A DNA stretch of 53,599 nucleotides from Nitrospirales bacterium (GTDB lineage Bacteria > Nitrospirota > Nitrospiria > Nitrospirales > UBA8639). The translations under genes were made by a program, and so were the position numbers. The notes under the pieces are model-generated. The model was not told where the DNA came from and ran no database searches. It saw only the letters and a list, made by a program, of their open reading frames with translations. The stretch is from the NCBI GenBank assembly GCA_029261235.1, contig JAJDBS010000240.1, positions 1 to 53,599 on the forward strand. The letters are read 5' to 3'. Position 1 is the first letter of the stretch; each line of letters begins with the position of its first letter. Shown one piece after another: positions 8,639 through 16,385 of the stretch.

Positions 8639-9322
8639 TCAGGAGAACGTTTTAGTATACACAAAGTTCTGACGAACAGAGACACCATCCTTGGGAGCAG
8701 GACCTGGTTTGGCTTGTGGAGTTTCCGCTTTTTCTTTTGAGGCTTTCGAGGGTTCCTCTTTTTGGGGTTTTGGTTCCTGATTATCTTGTGGCACGGAAGG
8801 ATTCGTTGATTCTGCTTGCTCCGGCTCTTGTCCCGCTTTCAATTGCCGAGCCCACATGTTTGGCTGACAGACGACGTTGAAATTTGGGGCAGGCACCGAA
8901 TCATCAATGCGCCATAATTCCAATTCCGTCGCATAAAAGTTTACGTCATCGCGAGAAACCATGTTGAGCCAATCCAAACTCTGTCTGATTTCAGCAGTGA
9001 TTTCTTGTCCCACACAAATAATGGCCTTGGCCTCTAAACCAGCCGCATACATAATCATTTTCCCAAGCGATTCTGACGTAATCTCATCCAAATGCCCCAA
9101 GACGATGACATAATGACCACTCTTGGCATCTTTAACCAACACACCACCTGCCAGCGAATCTAATGGAGCGTCTCCACCAGCAAATTTCAAACTGAGTTCC
9201 AACGTCTCGCCCAACATCTCCAAAATTTCTTCCTGTTGAAGCCAAGTGGCAAACCCATCAACTTCATTGGCCCACACTTCACTGAGACTAATTTTCCTGA
9301 GTTTTCCTACCGGTTTTGCCAT
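8639..9322 (-). CDS. PD-(D/E)XK-like (DUF4268-neighbour type) protein with missing catalytic residues
   Basis: At 227 aa, residues 10-160 match the pattern of a family of restriction-like nuclease domains found N-terminal to DUF4268: a WANEVDGFATWL start, then LGKMIMYAAGLEAKAI (86-101), QSLDWLN (114-120), ELELWRIDDSVPAPNFNVV (133-151) and QPNMW (153-157). In that family I expect an Asp in a D-x-L strand and an E-x-Q strand. Here the aligned positions read GGVLV (59-63) and IVLGH (73-77), so both catalytic motifs appear lost. Residues about 165-212 are a low-complexity Pro/Glu/Lys/Gln tail in place of the usual C-terminal domain. GAGGGTGTT before the ATG is a good ribosome binding site. It is probably a binding protein rather than a nuclease; the partner is unknown. 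Confidence 0.55.
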   Translation of the reverse strand: MAKPVGKLRKISLSEVWANEVDGFATWLQQEEILEMLGETLELSLKFAGGDAPLDSLAGGVLVKDAKSGHYVIVLGHLDEITSESLGKMIMYAAGLEAKAIICVGQEITAEIRQSLDWLNMVSRDDVNFYATELELWRIDDSVPAPNFNVVCQPNMWARQLKAGQEPEQAESTNPSVPQDNQEPKPQKEEPSKASKEKAETPQAKPGPAPKDGVSVRQNFVYTKTFS

Positions 9323-9783
9323 AACACCCTCAACTTCTTAAAATTGTTGATCTCAACAGAAAAATCTTCACATGATGTACCAAGTCTTATCGACGGGTTT
9401 TAAAAAAAGTTAAGGCAAAAAGACAGAAGAGACAAGCCCAATGAAAAATTCTTGCATGTTCTGTGTCATTATCTGATCTCATTTGGGAATGATGAAATAG
9501 ACACTTCCATCATCACTAAACAAACTACCAGCATGCGTATTTACGCCTAATTAACTCATCTCCTCACCAGCCAAGAAGTCATGAATCAAGGAAGGGCAAA
9601 ACGTCGCCATTGCTCTTTTTTCTAATTACGCTACAATACAAGTCATTCGTGACACGTATAGTTAGCCATCCGTTTAGGAGACCTCTCTATATCCAAGCCT
9701 GTCATGATTCCCTTCCTCTTTCACCATTCTCACTCCAGGAACAATGCCCTCGGATTCAGTATATTTTAACAGGAGGTTTGATA
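9323..9783. other. 461-bp divergent spacer
   Basis: This region lies between the minus-strand pseudo-nuclease gene and the plus-strand small lipoprotein gene, so it must hold promoters for both. An open frame starting at 9610 extends the lipoprotein upstream, but the AGGAGG immediately before 9784 and the signal peptide beginning there show that the extension is not translated as part of it. I see no clear -35/-10 pair or terminator. Confidence 0.4.
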
Positions 9784-10113
9784 ATGAAACGTCTTTATGC
9801 ATTACCACTACATGCTATCTTCGCCAGTGCTCTCATCTTTTCTGCGGCAGGTTGCGGGGAGCAATCAGATGGACCAGCTGAAAAGGCAGGAAAAGCCATT
9901 GATGGTGCGATTGAAAAAGGCACCGATTCAGTGAGTGATGCGATGAAAAGTACAGGAGACGCGATTACGGGCGCGGCTGAAGATGCCAAAGGTGCGATGT
10001 CAGACGCCGTGGATAGTACAGGCGATGCCCTTAAAGATGCTGCTGGGAAAGCAGGCGAGACGATAAAAGATGCTGGAGAGGCAGGCAAAGAGGCAGTAGG
10101 GCTAAAAGATTGA
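9784..10113 (+). CDS. small lipoprotein with helical 11-mer-like repeats
   Basis: The product is 109 aa. The start is fixed by AGGAGG eight bases before the ATG and by a lipoprotein signal peptide (MKRLYALPLHAIFASALIF) ending in the lipobox SAAGC, Cys at about residue 24. The mature part is Ala/Gly/Asp/Lys-rich, and units such as GKAIDGAIEKG, GDAITGAAEDAK, GDALKDAAGKAG and GETIKDAGEAG recur with an approximately 11-residue rhythm. That resembles LEA-like or apolipoprotein-like amphipathic helices and the small stress lipoproteins of many Gram-negatives. It is likely envelope-anchored; a stress or desiccation role is inference from composition. The gene is monocistronic and is followed by a hairpin with a T-rich tail at 10191. 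Confidence 0.8.
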   Translation: MKRLYALPLHAIFASALIFSAAGCGEQSDGPAEKAGKAIDGAIEKGTDSVSDAMKSTGDAITGAAEDAKGAMSDAVDSTGDALKDAAGKAGETIKDAGEAGKEAVGLKD

Positions 10114-10190
10114 AGCAAGGATCATAGAGTAACTTCTCAGAAAATCACAGCTCCATAAAATAGAAGTGCTTGATGACTATGAAAAGATCG

Positions 10191-10242
10191 AGGGGAGAGC
10201 TGTGCATACCAGAAATTACAGACAGATCTCCCCTTTTCTTTT
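10191..10242 (+). terminator. rho-independent terminator after the small lipoprotein gene
   Basis: AGGGGAGA (10191-10198) pairs with TCTCCCCT (10227-10234), and the stem extends by a further CTG/CAG after one mismatch, with a loop of about 20 bases. It is followed directly by TTTTCTTTT. It sits 78 bases after the lipoprotein stop codon and before the next plus-strand gene. Confidence 0.75.
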
Positions 10243-10277
10243 ATAGAGCAATGATGAAACCTACCGATAAAATAGGG

Positions 10278-10283
10278 TATAAT
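10278..10283 (+). promoter_or_regulatory. candidate -10 box (TATAAT) for the beta-barrel protein gene
   Basis: A perfect TATAAT lies 62 bases before the ATG at 10345 and just after the preceding terminator, a sensible position. The -35 region (about 10255-10260) matches TTGACA poorly. A near-palindrome GTGAAACGTTCCAC follows at 10293-10306 and could be an operator. The promoter role is inference. Confidence 0.4.
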
Positions 10284-10344
10284 TTTCATTCTGTGAAACG
10301 TTCCACATTCATCCAATGGCTATAAAAAAGGAAACCTGTCAGGA

Positions 10345-10872
10345 ATGATCGATAAATGGATCAAGACACTATTGGCAATCATGGCCCTCTTCATTGTTTT
10401 CTTCTTAAGCAATACCCAGGCCCGTGCGGAAAGTCCTTGGGGATTTGGAACAGATATAGGTTTTCTTTCAGATACAGCAGATGACACGGTCTTCACCCTC
10501 AGCTTTCAGGGTGATTATTATCTCGATTCAGAGTTTTCAATTGGCCCGCAACTGCTGATCACGCCGGGTGAAGATTTAACACAAGTGACCTTGGCTGGAA
10601 TTTCTCGATTTCATATCCCTTTAGGCACAGTCTCTATTGTACCTTTTGGCGGATTGGGAATGGTCTATGCGGATCTTGATAGCAGACGGAGCAGCGACAG
10701 TGATGTGAGTTATATCTTCCCATTTGGAGCGACAGCCTCCTTTAATGTCAACCGAACAATTTCGTTGGCCAGCACCCTCATGCTCACATTTCAAGATCTG
10801 AATTTTAAGAACCAAAGGGATAGCGACAACGTCAACATCGGCTTGTTATTCGGATTCCGTTTCCACCCGTAA
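10345..10872 (+). CDS. outer-membrane beta-barrel protein (OmpW/OprF-like small porin fold)
   Basis: The product is 175 aa. It has a Sec signal peptide with hydrophobic core LLAIMALFIVFFL and a cleavage site after NTQARA (about residue 28). The mature part alternates hydrophobic and polar residues in strand-like blocks such as FTLSFQGDYYLDSEFSIGPQ, VSYIFPFGATASFNV and NIGLLFGFRFHP. It ends in an aromatic-rich C-terminal strand, as expected for an outer-membrane barrel of about eight strands. No enzymatic motif is visible. It stands alone between a terminator and the convergent cytochrome gene. Porin, adhesin or structural roles are all possible. Confidence 0.7.
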   Translation: MIDKWIKTLLAIMALFIVFFLSNTQARAESPWGFGTDIGFLSDTADDTVFTLSFQGDYYLDSEFSIGPQLLITPGEDLTQVTLAGISRFHIPLGTVSIVPFGGLGMVYADLDSRRSSDSDVSYIFPFGATASFNVNRTISLASTLMLTFQDLNFKNQRDSDNVNIGLLFGFRFHP

Positions 10873-10914
10873 AGCCAAACGCAGGTCTCTCGAATTGTGA
10901 TCACACCACAGCTC

Positions 10915-11457
10915 TTACTCGTATAATCCTTCCAAATACGTGGCAATACGATCCAAGGCTTTCGCATTCAACCGCTTCCCATACCACCGAGGCATCACTC
11001 GATCTGAATATCCCGGGACAACATACGCTCCCGGATTCAACACAGATTCCTGAATATATTCCCGAACACTCTCGGCCTTACCCTGATAGGTCGGATCAGC
11101 CAATCGCTTGGGCCCATTTGTGCCCAAGACTAATTTTGGGCCCTGACGCCCCTTGGCTGGAGCAATACCTGGAATCGTATGACAAACGGCACACCCTGAT
11201 TGCACAAACAATTTATCGATAGGTTCATTGCCCGTGGACAATGGAACGTCGATGAGCGCCAAAGGTTTCGCTTTTTTCTTCGACCCACGACTGTCAGCTT
11301 GCACAGACTCCTTCGTCACTGCACCCTCTTCCATGTTCACATCAGAGTTCGTCAGCGAATTCATCGACAGCGTGGCTAAAATACCGCAACTCACTACCAT
11401 AAAAATTAAAAAGCCTTCTCGCCCACCAGAAGGCTCGGGGTTTTTCGATTGACTCAT
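10915..11457 (-). CDS. membrane-anchored monohaem cytochrome c
   Basis: The product is 180 aa. An N-terminal membrane helix (GFLIFMVVSCGILATL, about 15-30) anchors a periplasmic domain with a single c-type haem site CAVCH (89-93) and a probable distal Met in RVMPRWYG (M156). The haem is preceded by FVQSG and followed by GPKLVLG, the class I cytochrome c pattern, and the helix DRIATYLEGLYE closes the fold. It would carry electrons at the outer face of the inner membrane, for example to a terminal oxidase or from a dehydrogenase; the partner is not in the window. AGGAT before the ATG supports the start. The gene is convergent with the barrel-protein gene. Confidence 0.85.
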   Translation of the reverse strand: MSQSKNPEPSGGREGFLIFMVVSCGILATLSMNSLTNSDVNMEEGAVTKESVQADSRGSKKKAKPLALIDVPLSTGNEPIDKLFVQSGCAVCHTIPGIAPAKGRQGPKLVLGTNGPKRLADPTYQGKAESVREYIQESVLNPGAYVVPGYSDRVMPRWYGKRLNAKALDRIATYLEGLYE

Positions 11458-11745
11458 GAGTGATCCTATTCCTGTAGTATGACTGCCGATTGAATGTTAG
11501 TCTGATCCCCCTCTGTCTTCCAATTGAGAGGGTTCCTAAGGGCTCCTCTAACCAAATCATGAATCACCTGTCAATATTGATTAACAGATATCGCCAGATT
11601 TGCTCACGTTTTTCACCAAATGTAAGCAGACGCTCTACGCCTTGTCCTAGCAGTGCCTTTTTTGGTATCCCGTTCATCATACATCGAAAGAGCAATATAC
11701 CCAGAACGTGCGGCCCAACGACAACCTGTCATTGAATAGCCCAGT

Positions 11746-12756
11746 GTGAATTTTCCCCCGTTTCATCCTCATCGATTACTCAAAGGCCCACACCGGATGA
11801 CCCTCATCCCACGTTGGTGGCCGCGTGAAGCCATCTGTCTCACCAAGCCCACGCACGAGCGGATTTTTCAGATCACTCAGGAAACGGGGCTTCTCACAAA
11901 ATGCCATTGGCAAGCTACCCCCCAGAACAAGCCCACAATCTTGCTAATTCATGGGCTTGAAGGCTGCACTGAGTCGCACTACATGATTGGCCTCGCGCAG
12001 AAAATCTGGGCCAAAGGGTGGAACTGTATTCGCATCAATCAACGCAATTGTGGAGGCTCAGAACATCTCACGCCCACGCTCTATCATAATGGCCTGAGCC
12101 AGGATTACCAGAACATTATTCAAGAAATCACGAAACAAGACGGGTGCCAAAATATCTGGCTAATCGGTTATTCCATGGGTGGCAATCTCACGCTAAAATT
12201 GGCTGGTGAAATAGGCTCGAGCCTTCCCTCACTTCGAGGAGTCACCGCCGTATCCCCAAACATTCGGCCTGCAGCATGCGTAGAAGCATTACTTCATCCG
12301 TCGAATTGGATCTACCACCATCATTTCCTCAGGAGCCTCAAGATCAAACTACAGCACAAAGCTCAACTCTATCCTGGCAAATGGGATCTCTCACAGCTTC
12401 GCACAATCCAAAACATGTGGGAATTCGACAATGTGTATACCGCCCCCGATGGGGGATTTCACGATGCACAAGACTATTATGCGAAAAGCGCCGCCGAAAA
12501 GACGCTCAGCAACATTGTCCTTCCGACTCTCATTATTTCAGCACAAGATGATCCATTCATTCCTGTGAACATTTTTAACAATCCGACACTCAATGAGAAT
12601 CCCTCTATTCAATTACTATTAACTCAATATGGTGGACATTGCGGTTTTCTCCAACGCCGGCAATCACAAGAAGATCAGTTCTGGGCTGAAAATCGCATTG
12701 TGGATTGGATTGAAAACCAGCTGAATACCACCGCAATAGAGTCCGCGATAAACTAG
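11746..12756 (+). CDS. alpha/beta hydrolase of the YheT (COG0429) family
   Basis: The product is 336 aa, close to the family's usual 320-340. Features are the oxyanion turn LLIHGLEG (67-73 region), CGGSE, the nucleophile elbow GYSMGG with S143, the acid in SAQDDPF (D268/D269) and H298 in GGHCGF, so the triad is complete. The N-terminal FHPHRLLKGPHRMT matches the family's characteristic lead-in (pFxPpwwlrnpHlqT). The substrate is unknown; relatives are carboxylesterase-like or act on lipids. The start is a GTG, chosen because this lead-in begins right after it; no strong ribosome binding site is seen. Confidence 0.85.
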   Translation: MNFPPFHPHRLLKGPHRMTLIPRWWPREAICLTKPTHERIFQITQETGLLTKCHWQATPQNKPTILLIHGLEGCTESHYMIGLAQKIWAKGWNCIRINQRNCGGSEHLTPTLYHNGLSQDYQNIIQEITKQDGCQNIWLIGYSMGGNLTLKLAGEIGSSLPSLRGVTAVSPNIRPAACVEALLHPSNWIYHHHFLRSLKIKLQHKAQLYPGKWDLSQLRTIQNMWEFDNVYTAPDGGFHDAQDYYAKSAAEKTLSNIVLPTLIISAQDDPFIPVNIFNNPTLNENPSIQLLLTQYGGHCGFLQRRQSQEDQFWAENRIVDWIENQLNTTAIESAIN

Positions 12757-12877
12757 TACAGGGACACGACCAATACGATACATTCAACGGCCATCGCTCC
12801 TCTTGCGACTCGACAGTCAACTAGTGTAGAACCTGAGCATATATCAACCCACGAATAGCCTCAATTTATTGCATCGC

Positions 12878-14272
12878 ATGAGCCTCAAACCAACCTCACA
12901 AGAAAAAAATATTCTCCGGCACCTTCACAAGACGCAGGCACAATATTTAGAAGGGTGGCTGAACGCTCCCGCGCACATTCATCATACGGCGCGACGAATG
13001 GCCAATCCGCCCATTGAACGCCCACAAAGCCGGAAGGAATTCCAGCAACTCCTGACCTGCTTAGATATCAAACCCTCTGAAACGGTGATTGACGAAAAAG
13101 TCGGATTTGGCGTGAAAACCGCCGACAACGGCGATCGGCTCATTGCCAAATGGGAAGCACACACGGAATACTACAGCTATCAAATTTGGCATATTCCACA
13201 GAACGCTCATGCTCTCTTGGGATTTGGGCCTTTAACCTTTCCCCGCTATGTATTTCCTTTTTCACCATTAGGCTTAGAAGTCAATGCGCTCGACATCGTG
13301 GTGACCCCATCCCAGTCCTACGATCAAGAAGCGTTGGCCACGCTCTTACCTGGGCCACAGATCTATGCCAGCCAAGTCTTAGGAGACGACATCTCTGTCG
13401 CCACCAGCTTCACACCCGATGAACACGGACGGGAACGGTATCTTATTTGGGCTCCAGATTCCTCACAACTGCTTCCCAAACTCCCACGCCTCATTGATAT
13501 CCTCATCACATTGGAAAATTACACACACCTCATTCTCTTGCCATACAAAGCGTTTTCTCGATCCGTGGATCAAGTCCAAATTTACGAACAGCGCCATTTA
13601 TACCAACGGAGTGTCATTACCAAAGAACTCAAAGAGGCCAAACCTGTTCGTCTCCAACAATGGCTTGAAGGCCTCACCCATGATTTCTTAGAAGTGGGAC
13701 GGCTTGCAGACTCAATGCGCTTTCGCTTGTCAGCATCGGTTCCCTATGATCGGATCGTGCATAGCAATACCCATGCATTACAAGAACAGGCCCTTCCGGG
13801 GAGCCGCACCCTCACGGATTATATTCATTGGAAAATCACTGGTGTCGCAGATGGCTACCAACAATTAGTCAGCCGGATACATGCCTTGGAACAAGATTTC
13901 GAAGGAACGATTGCCGTCCTTCGCACAAAAGTTGAACTCGTCCTTCAAGAACAAAACCTTGCCCAACAAGATCAAAATATGAAGCTCTTGGCCAGTGTCG
14001 ATCAAACGACCAAAAGCCAAGCCATGCTGCAACACACCGTCGAAGGACTCTCTGTCATTGTGATCGCCTATTATCTCAGTGGCTTAGCTCATTATCTCTT
14101 CAAAGCCTTTCATGACATGGGCTGGCTAGCCAACGAAACCCTTGCCTCAGGAATATTTGTGCCGATGGCCTTACTGCTCTCCTTTGGGCTCATCACCTGG
14201 GGGAAAAAACGGATTCATAAGCAGCAGGCTTCTTCAAACGACCCAACGAACTCCAAGACGACAAACCCCTAG
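12878..14272 (+). CDS. DUF3422 family inner-membrane protein
   Basis: The product is 464 aa. It has the DUF3422 (COG4949) layout: a soluble N-terminal region with ERPQSRKEFQQLL, an EYYSYQIWH-type segment and NALDIVV, a helical middle part, a coiled coil at about 330-395, and two C-terminal hydrophobic helices (LSVIVIAYYLSGLAHYLF and LASGIFVPMALLLSFGLITW) followed by a short basic tail. The family function is not established; members are predicted inner-membrane proteins. I take the ATG at 12878, although a TTG three codons upstream is equally open. The gene is 121 bases after the hydrolase gene and may be co-transcribed with it. Confidence 0.8.
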   Translation: MSLKPTSQEKNILRHLHKTQAQYLEGWLNAPAHIHHTARRMANPPIERPQSRKEFQQLLTCLDIKPSETVIDEKVGFGVKTADNGDRLIAKWEAHTEYYSYQIWHIPQNAHALLGFGPLTFPRYVFPFSPLGLEVNALDIVVTPSQSYDQEALATLLPGPQIYASQVLGDDISVATSFTPDEHGRERYLIWAPDSSQLLPKLPRLIDILITLENYTHLILLPYKAFSRSVDQVQIYEQRHLYQRSVITKELKEAKPVRLQQWLEGLTHDFLEVGRLADSMRFRLSASVPYDRIVHSNTHALQEQALPGSRTLTDYIHWKITGVADGYQQLVSRIHALEQDFEGTIAVLRTKVELVLQEQNLAQQDQNMKLLASVDQTTKSQAMLQHTVEGLSVIVIAYYLSGLAHYLFKAFHDMGWLANETLASGIFVPMALLLSFGLITWGKKRIHKQQASSNDPTNSKTTNP

Positions 14273-14467
14273 TCCTTCTGATTGTCCAACACAGTGCAAT
14301 GCCTCATAACGACCACGTCGTACCACGTGCACCCTAGAGCTATGGGTCACGCAGCATTTTCCTTCCAACGAAATTTCATCAGTTAAGGTCAACCATCTAT
14401 TGACCGAAAAGGACAGCAATACCAGAGCAATCGTGTGCTCTCACCTATTGTTGAAGAAGGTCACTGT

Positions 14468-15328
14468 ATGAAAAGCGCTGAAGAACTCGTCGAACATTCT
14501 GGCTCAATCGTTTCACTACCAGAGGTCTATCTACAAGTCAAAAAGGTCATAGATGATCCCGATTCGACAATGGCTGATCTATCCGCAGTGATCAGTATTG
14601 ACCCGGGCATGACCGCCATGTTGTTAAAACTTGTCAATAGCGCGTTCTATGGCATGCCACGAAAAGTGGAGACCATTTCCCGGGCAGTCGGAATCTTGGG
14701 CATGCAACCCATACATGACCTGGTGCTGGCGGTATCAGTCACGAAAGCGTTTTCTGGGCTATCCCAGGAAGTCATGAATATGAATATCTTCTGGGCGAAT
14801 AGTTTTTTCAGCGGCTTGGCCGCACGTGAATTAGCGAGAAAATGCTTCCTGGTTGATAGTGAACGAATGTTCGTAGAAGGCTTACTTCGCGATCTTGGGC
14901 ACCTCTTACTCTACCAATATCTTCCTGAACTAGCAGAAGAAGCCATTAAAACATCAGCCAACAGTGGCGTATCAATTCATACCACCGAACAAAAACTCAT
15001 TGGATTTGATTACACGCAAGTCGGGAAAGCACTCGTCAACTCCTGGCAACTACCCATCAATTTAGGAGAAGCCATCCGCTATCAGAATAACCCCAGTGGC
15101 ACCCCTGATTATCAATTCGAGGCAGCCTTACTCAATATTGCATGCGCACTCACGGAAGGGTTTCAATCGCCAAACGGGTCAGGTCAGTGGAAGGCACTCG
15201 TCGCCCCAGAATCCTGGACCCTGACCGGTTTGGATGAAGACGCGATCGCAATGTGTCTCTTAGAAGCAGGAAAACAACTCTCGGTCATGTTAGACCTCAT
15301 GGAAGACGCCCATACTCAGGTCGCGTGA
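14468..15328 (+). CDS. HDOD domain signalling protein
   Basis: The product is 286 aa, starting at the ATG after GAAGAAGG (seven-base spacing) rather than the longer frame to 14435. An HDOD domain covers about residues 10-210: LPEVYLQVKKVIDDPDS, LSAVISIDPGMTAMLLKLVNS, AFYGMPRKVETISRAVGILG and FVEGLLRDLGHLLLYQY. HDOD proteins are HD-related helical bundles, usually without complete metal-binding residues, that act as regulatory scaffolds in motility, c-di-GMP and stress pathways. No fused output domain is present. The neighbouring genes give no clear partner, but the window is rich in c-di-GMP enzymes. Confidence 0.9.
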   Translation: MKSAEELVEHSGSIVSLPEVYLQVKKVIDDPDSTMADLSAVISIDPGMTAMLLKLVNSAFYGMPRKVETISRAVGILGMQPIHDLVLAVSVTKAFSGLSQEVMNMNIFWANSFFSGLAARELARKCFLVDSERMFVEGLLRDLGHLLLYQYLPELAEEAIKTSANSGVSIHTTEQKLIGFDYTQVGKALVNSWQLPINLGEAIRYQNNPSGTPDYQFEAALLNIACALTEGFQSPNGSGQWKALVAPESWTLTGLDEDAIAMCLLEAGKQLSVMLDLMEDAHTQVA

Positions 15329-15452
15329 TCTACCCTATTCGATTCCTTTCCATTTATACGAGAGAAAAAACAATCATTCGTCGTAAGGAAACCGACAAGT
15401 CAAACACCGGACAGACACGCCAATAGAAAAACGAAAAAAAGGGAGCACGATC

Positions 15453-16169
15453 ATGGCTGAAACAACGATACCGACGGTCATATATACCAAGACACCTCTC
15501 GTTGATGTGACCTGTCAATTGACCTTCCCACAAAATCTGAAAATTTCCGCCGCCCCTCCTGTCGGATTCCAGGAACATGTCAAAGACTCGTTCCCGATGT
15601 TTTCACTCACGCAAGATAAGACCGCCTACAATTTCATGAGTACTGATCAACGCTGGCAAATGGTGCTTGGTAAAGGAGCGCTAACACTCGTAGCCAGACA
15701 ATATGACGGGTGGGAGAACTTTTCCAAACACCTCCAAAAGGCCATGTTCGCGCTAGAAAAAGAATATCCACCTCAGTTCTTATTGCGCGTGGGGTTACGA
15801 TTTCGCAATATCATTCGAAAATCAGCTCTAGGAGTGACAAACACTGAATGGCATCAACTTCTTCAACAAAAATGGACTGGGGATTTAGTATGGGCTGGAA
15901 CGGCAGGAGAAATGAAAGCGACACACAGTGAAGTCTTGATGGGCTTAAACGGTGGGAATGATTTGGTTTGCGTTCGCCATGGATTAGTCCCCATTGCGCA
16001 GCCTATTCAAGAGATGGGCTATCTCATCGATCATGACTTCTTCGTTGACGGACAATTTGCTTTATCTGAAGTACATCAAACACTCAAGGGCTATCATCAA
16101 TCGGCTCAACGATTCTTTAAACTCTGGATCACCGATACGTTACATCAGGCCATGGCACCCAAGCCCTAA
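15453..16169 (+). CDS. TIGR04255 family protein
   Basis: The product is 238 aa with the TIGR04255 signature: an N-terminal TKTPLVDVTCQLTFP, GFQEHVKDSFP, WQMVLGKGALTLVARQYDGWENF, LLRVGLRFRNII in the middle and a C-terminal FVDGQFALSEVHQTLKGYHQSAQRFF with WITDTL. The family is widespread, often near phage-defence or toxin genes, and its function is unsettled. Here there is no recognisable partner; it is preceded by the HDOD gene and convergent with the cyclase gene. AGGGAG, eight bases before the ATG, supports the start. Confidence 0.85.
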   Translation: MAETTIPTVIYTKTPLVDVTCQLTFPQNLKISAAPPVGFQEHVKDSFPMFSLTQDKTAYNFMSTDQRWQMVLGKGALTLVARQYDGWENFSKHLQKAMFALEKEYPPQFLLRVGLRFRNIIRKSALGVTNTEWHQLLQQKWTGDLVWAGTAGEMKATHSEVLMGLNGGNDLVCVRHGLVPIAQPIQEMGYLIDHDFFVDGQFALSEVHQTLKGYHQSAQRFFKLWITDTLHQAMAPKP

Positions 16170-16312
16170 AGTGTTTCATGTGTAAAAATACTGTTCTGAA
16201 GTTCTTAGTTTTCCAGCCCAACATCTCCTAATCACCCCTTGAATTCCGAACCAGTTCTCCTTTATCCAAAAACTAACGAGACCAGCTGGCCCTTCCACTC
16301 ACACACGAACGT

Positions 16313-16328
16313 TCACTCCCACGAGTGA
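16313..16328. other. perfect 6-4-6 hairpin between convergent genes
   Basis: TCACTC-CCAC-GAGTGA is a perfect inverted repeat in the spacer between the TIGR04255 gene and the diguanylate cyclase gene. It could end transcription from either side, but neither flank has a T-run, so a rho-independent terminator is only weakly supported. Confidence 0.3.
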
Positions 16329-16385
16329 GAGATGGCTGAAATGTATCAGGGAAATTGTATAGCGCAATACGTAATCATTCCACTT

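Noticed and set aside
9610-9783. N-terminal extension of the small lipoprotein
   Set aside because: AGGAGG directly before 9784 and a complete lipoprotein signal peptide starting there show translation begins at 9784.
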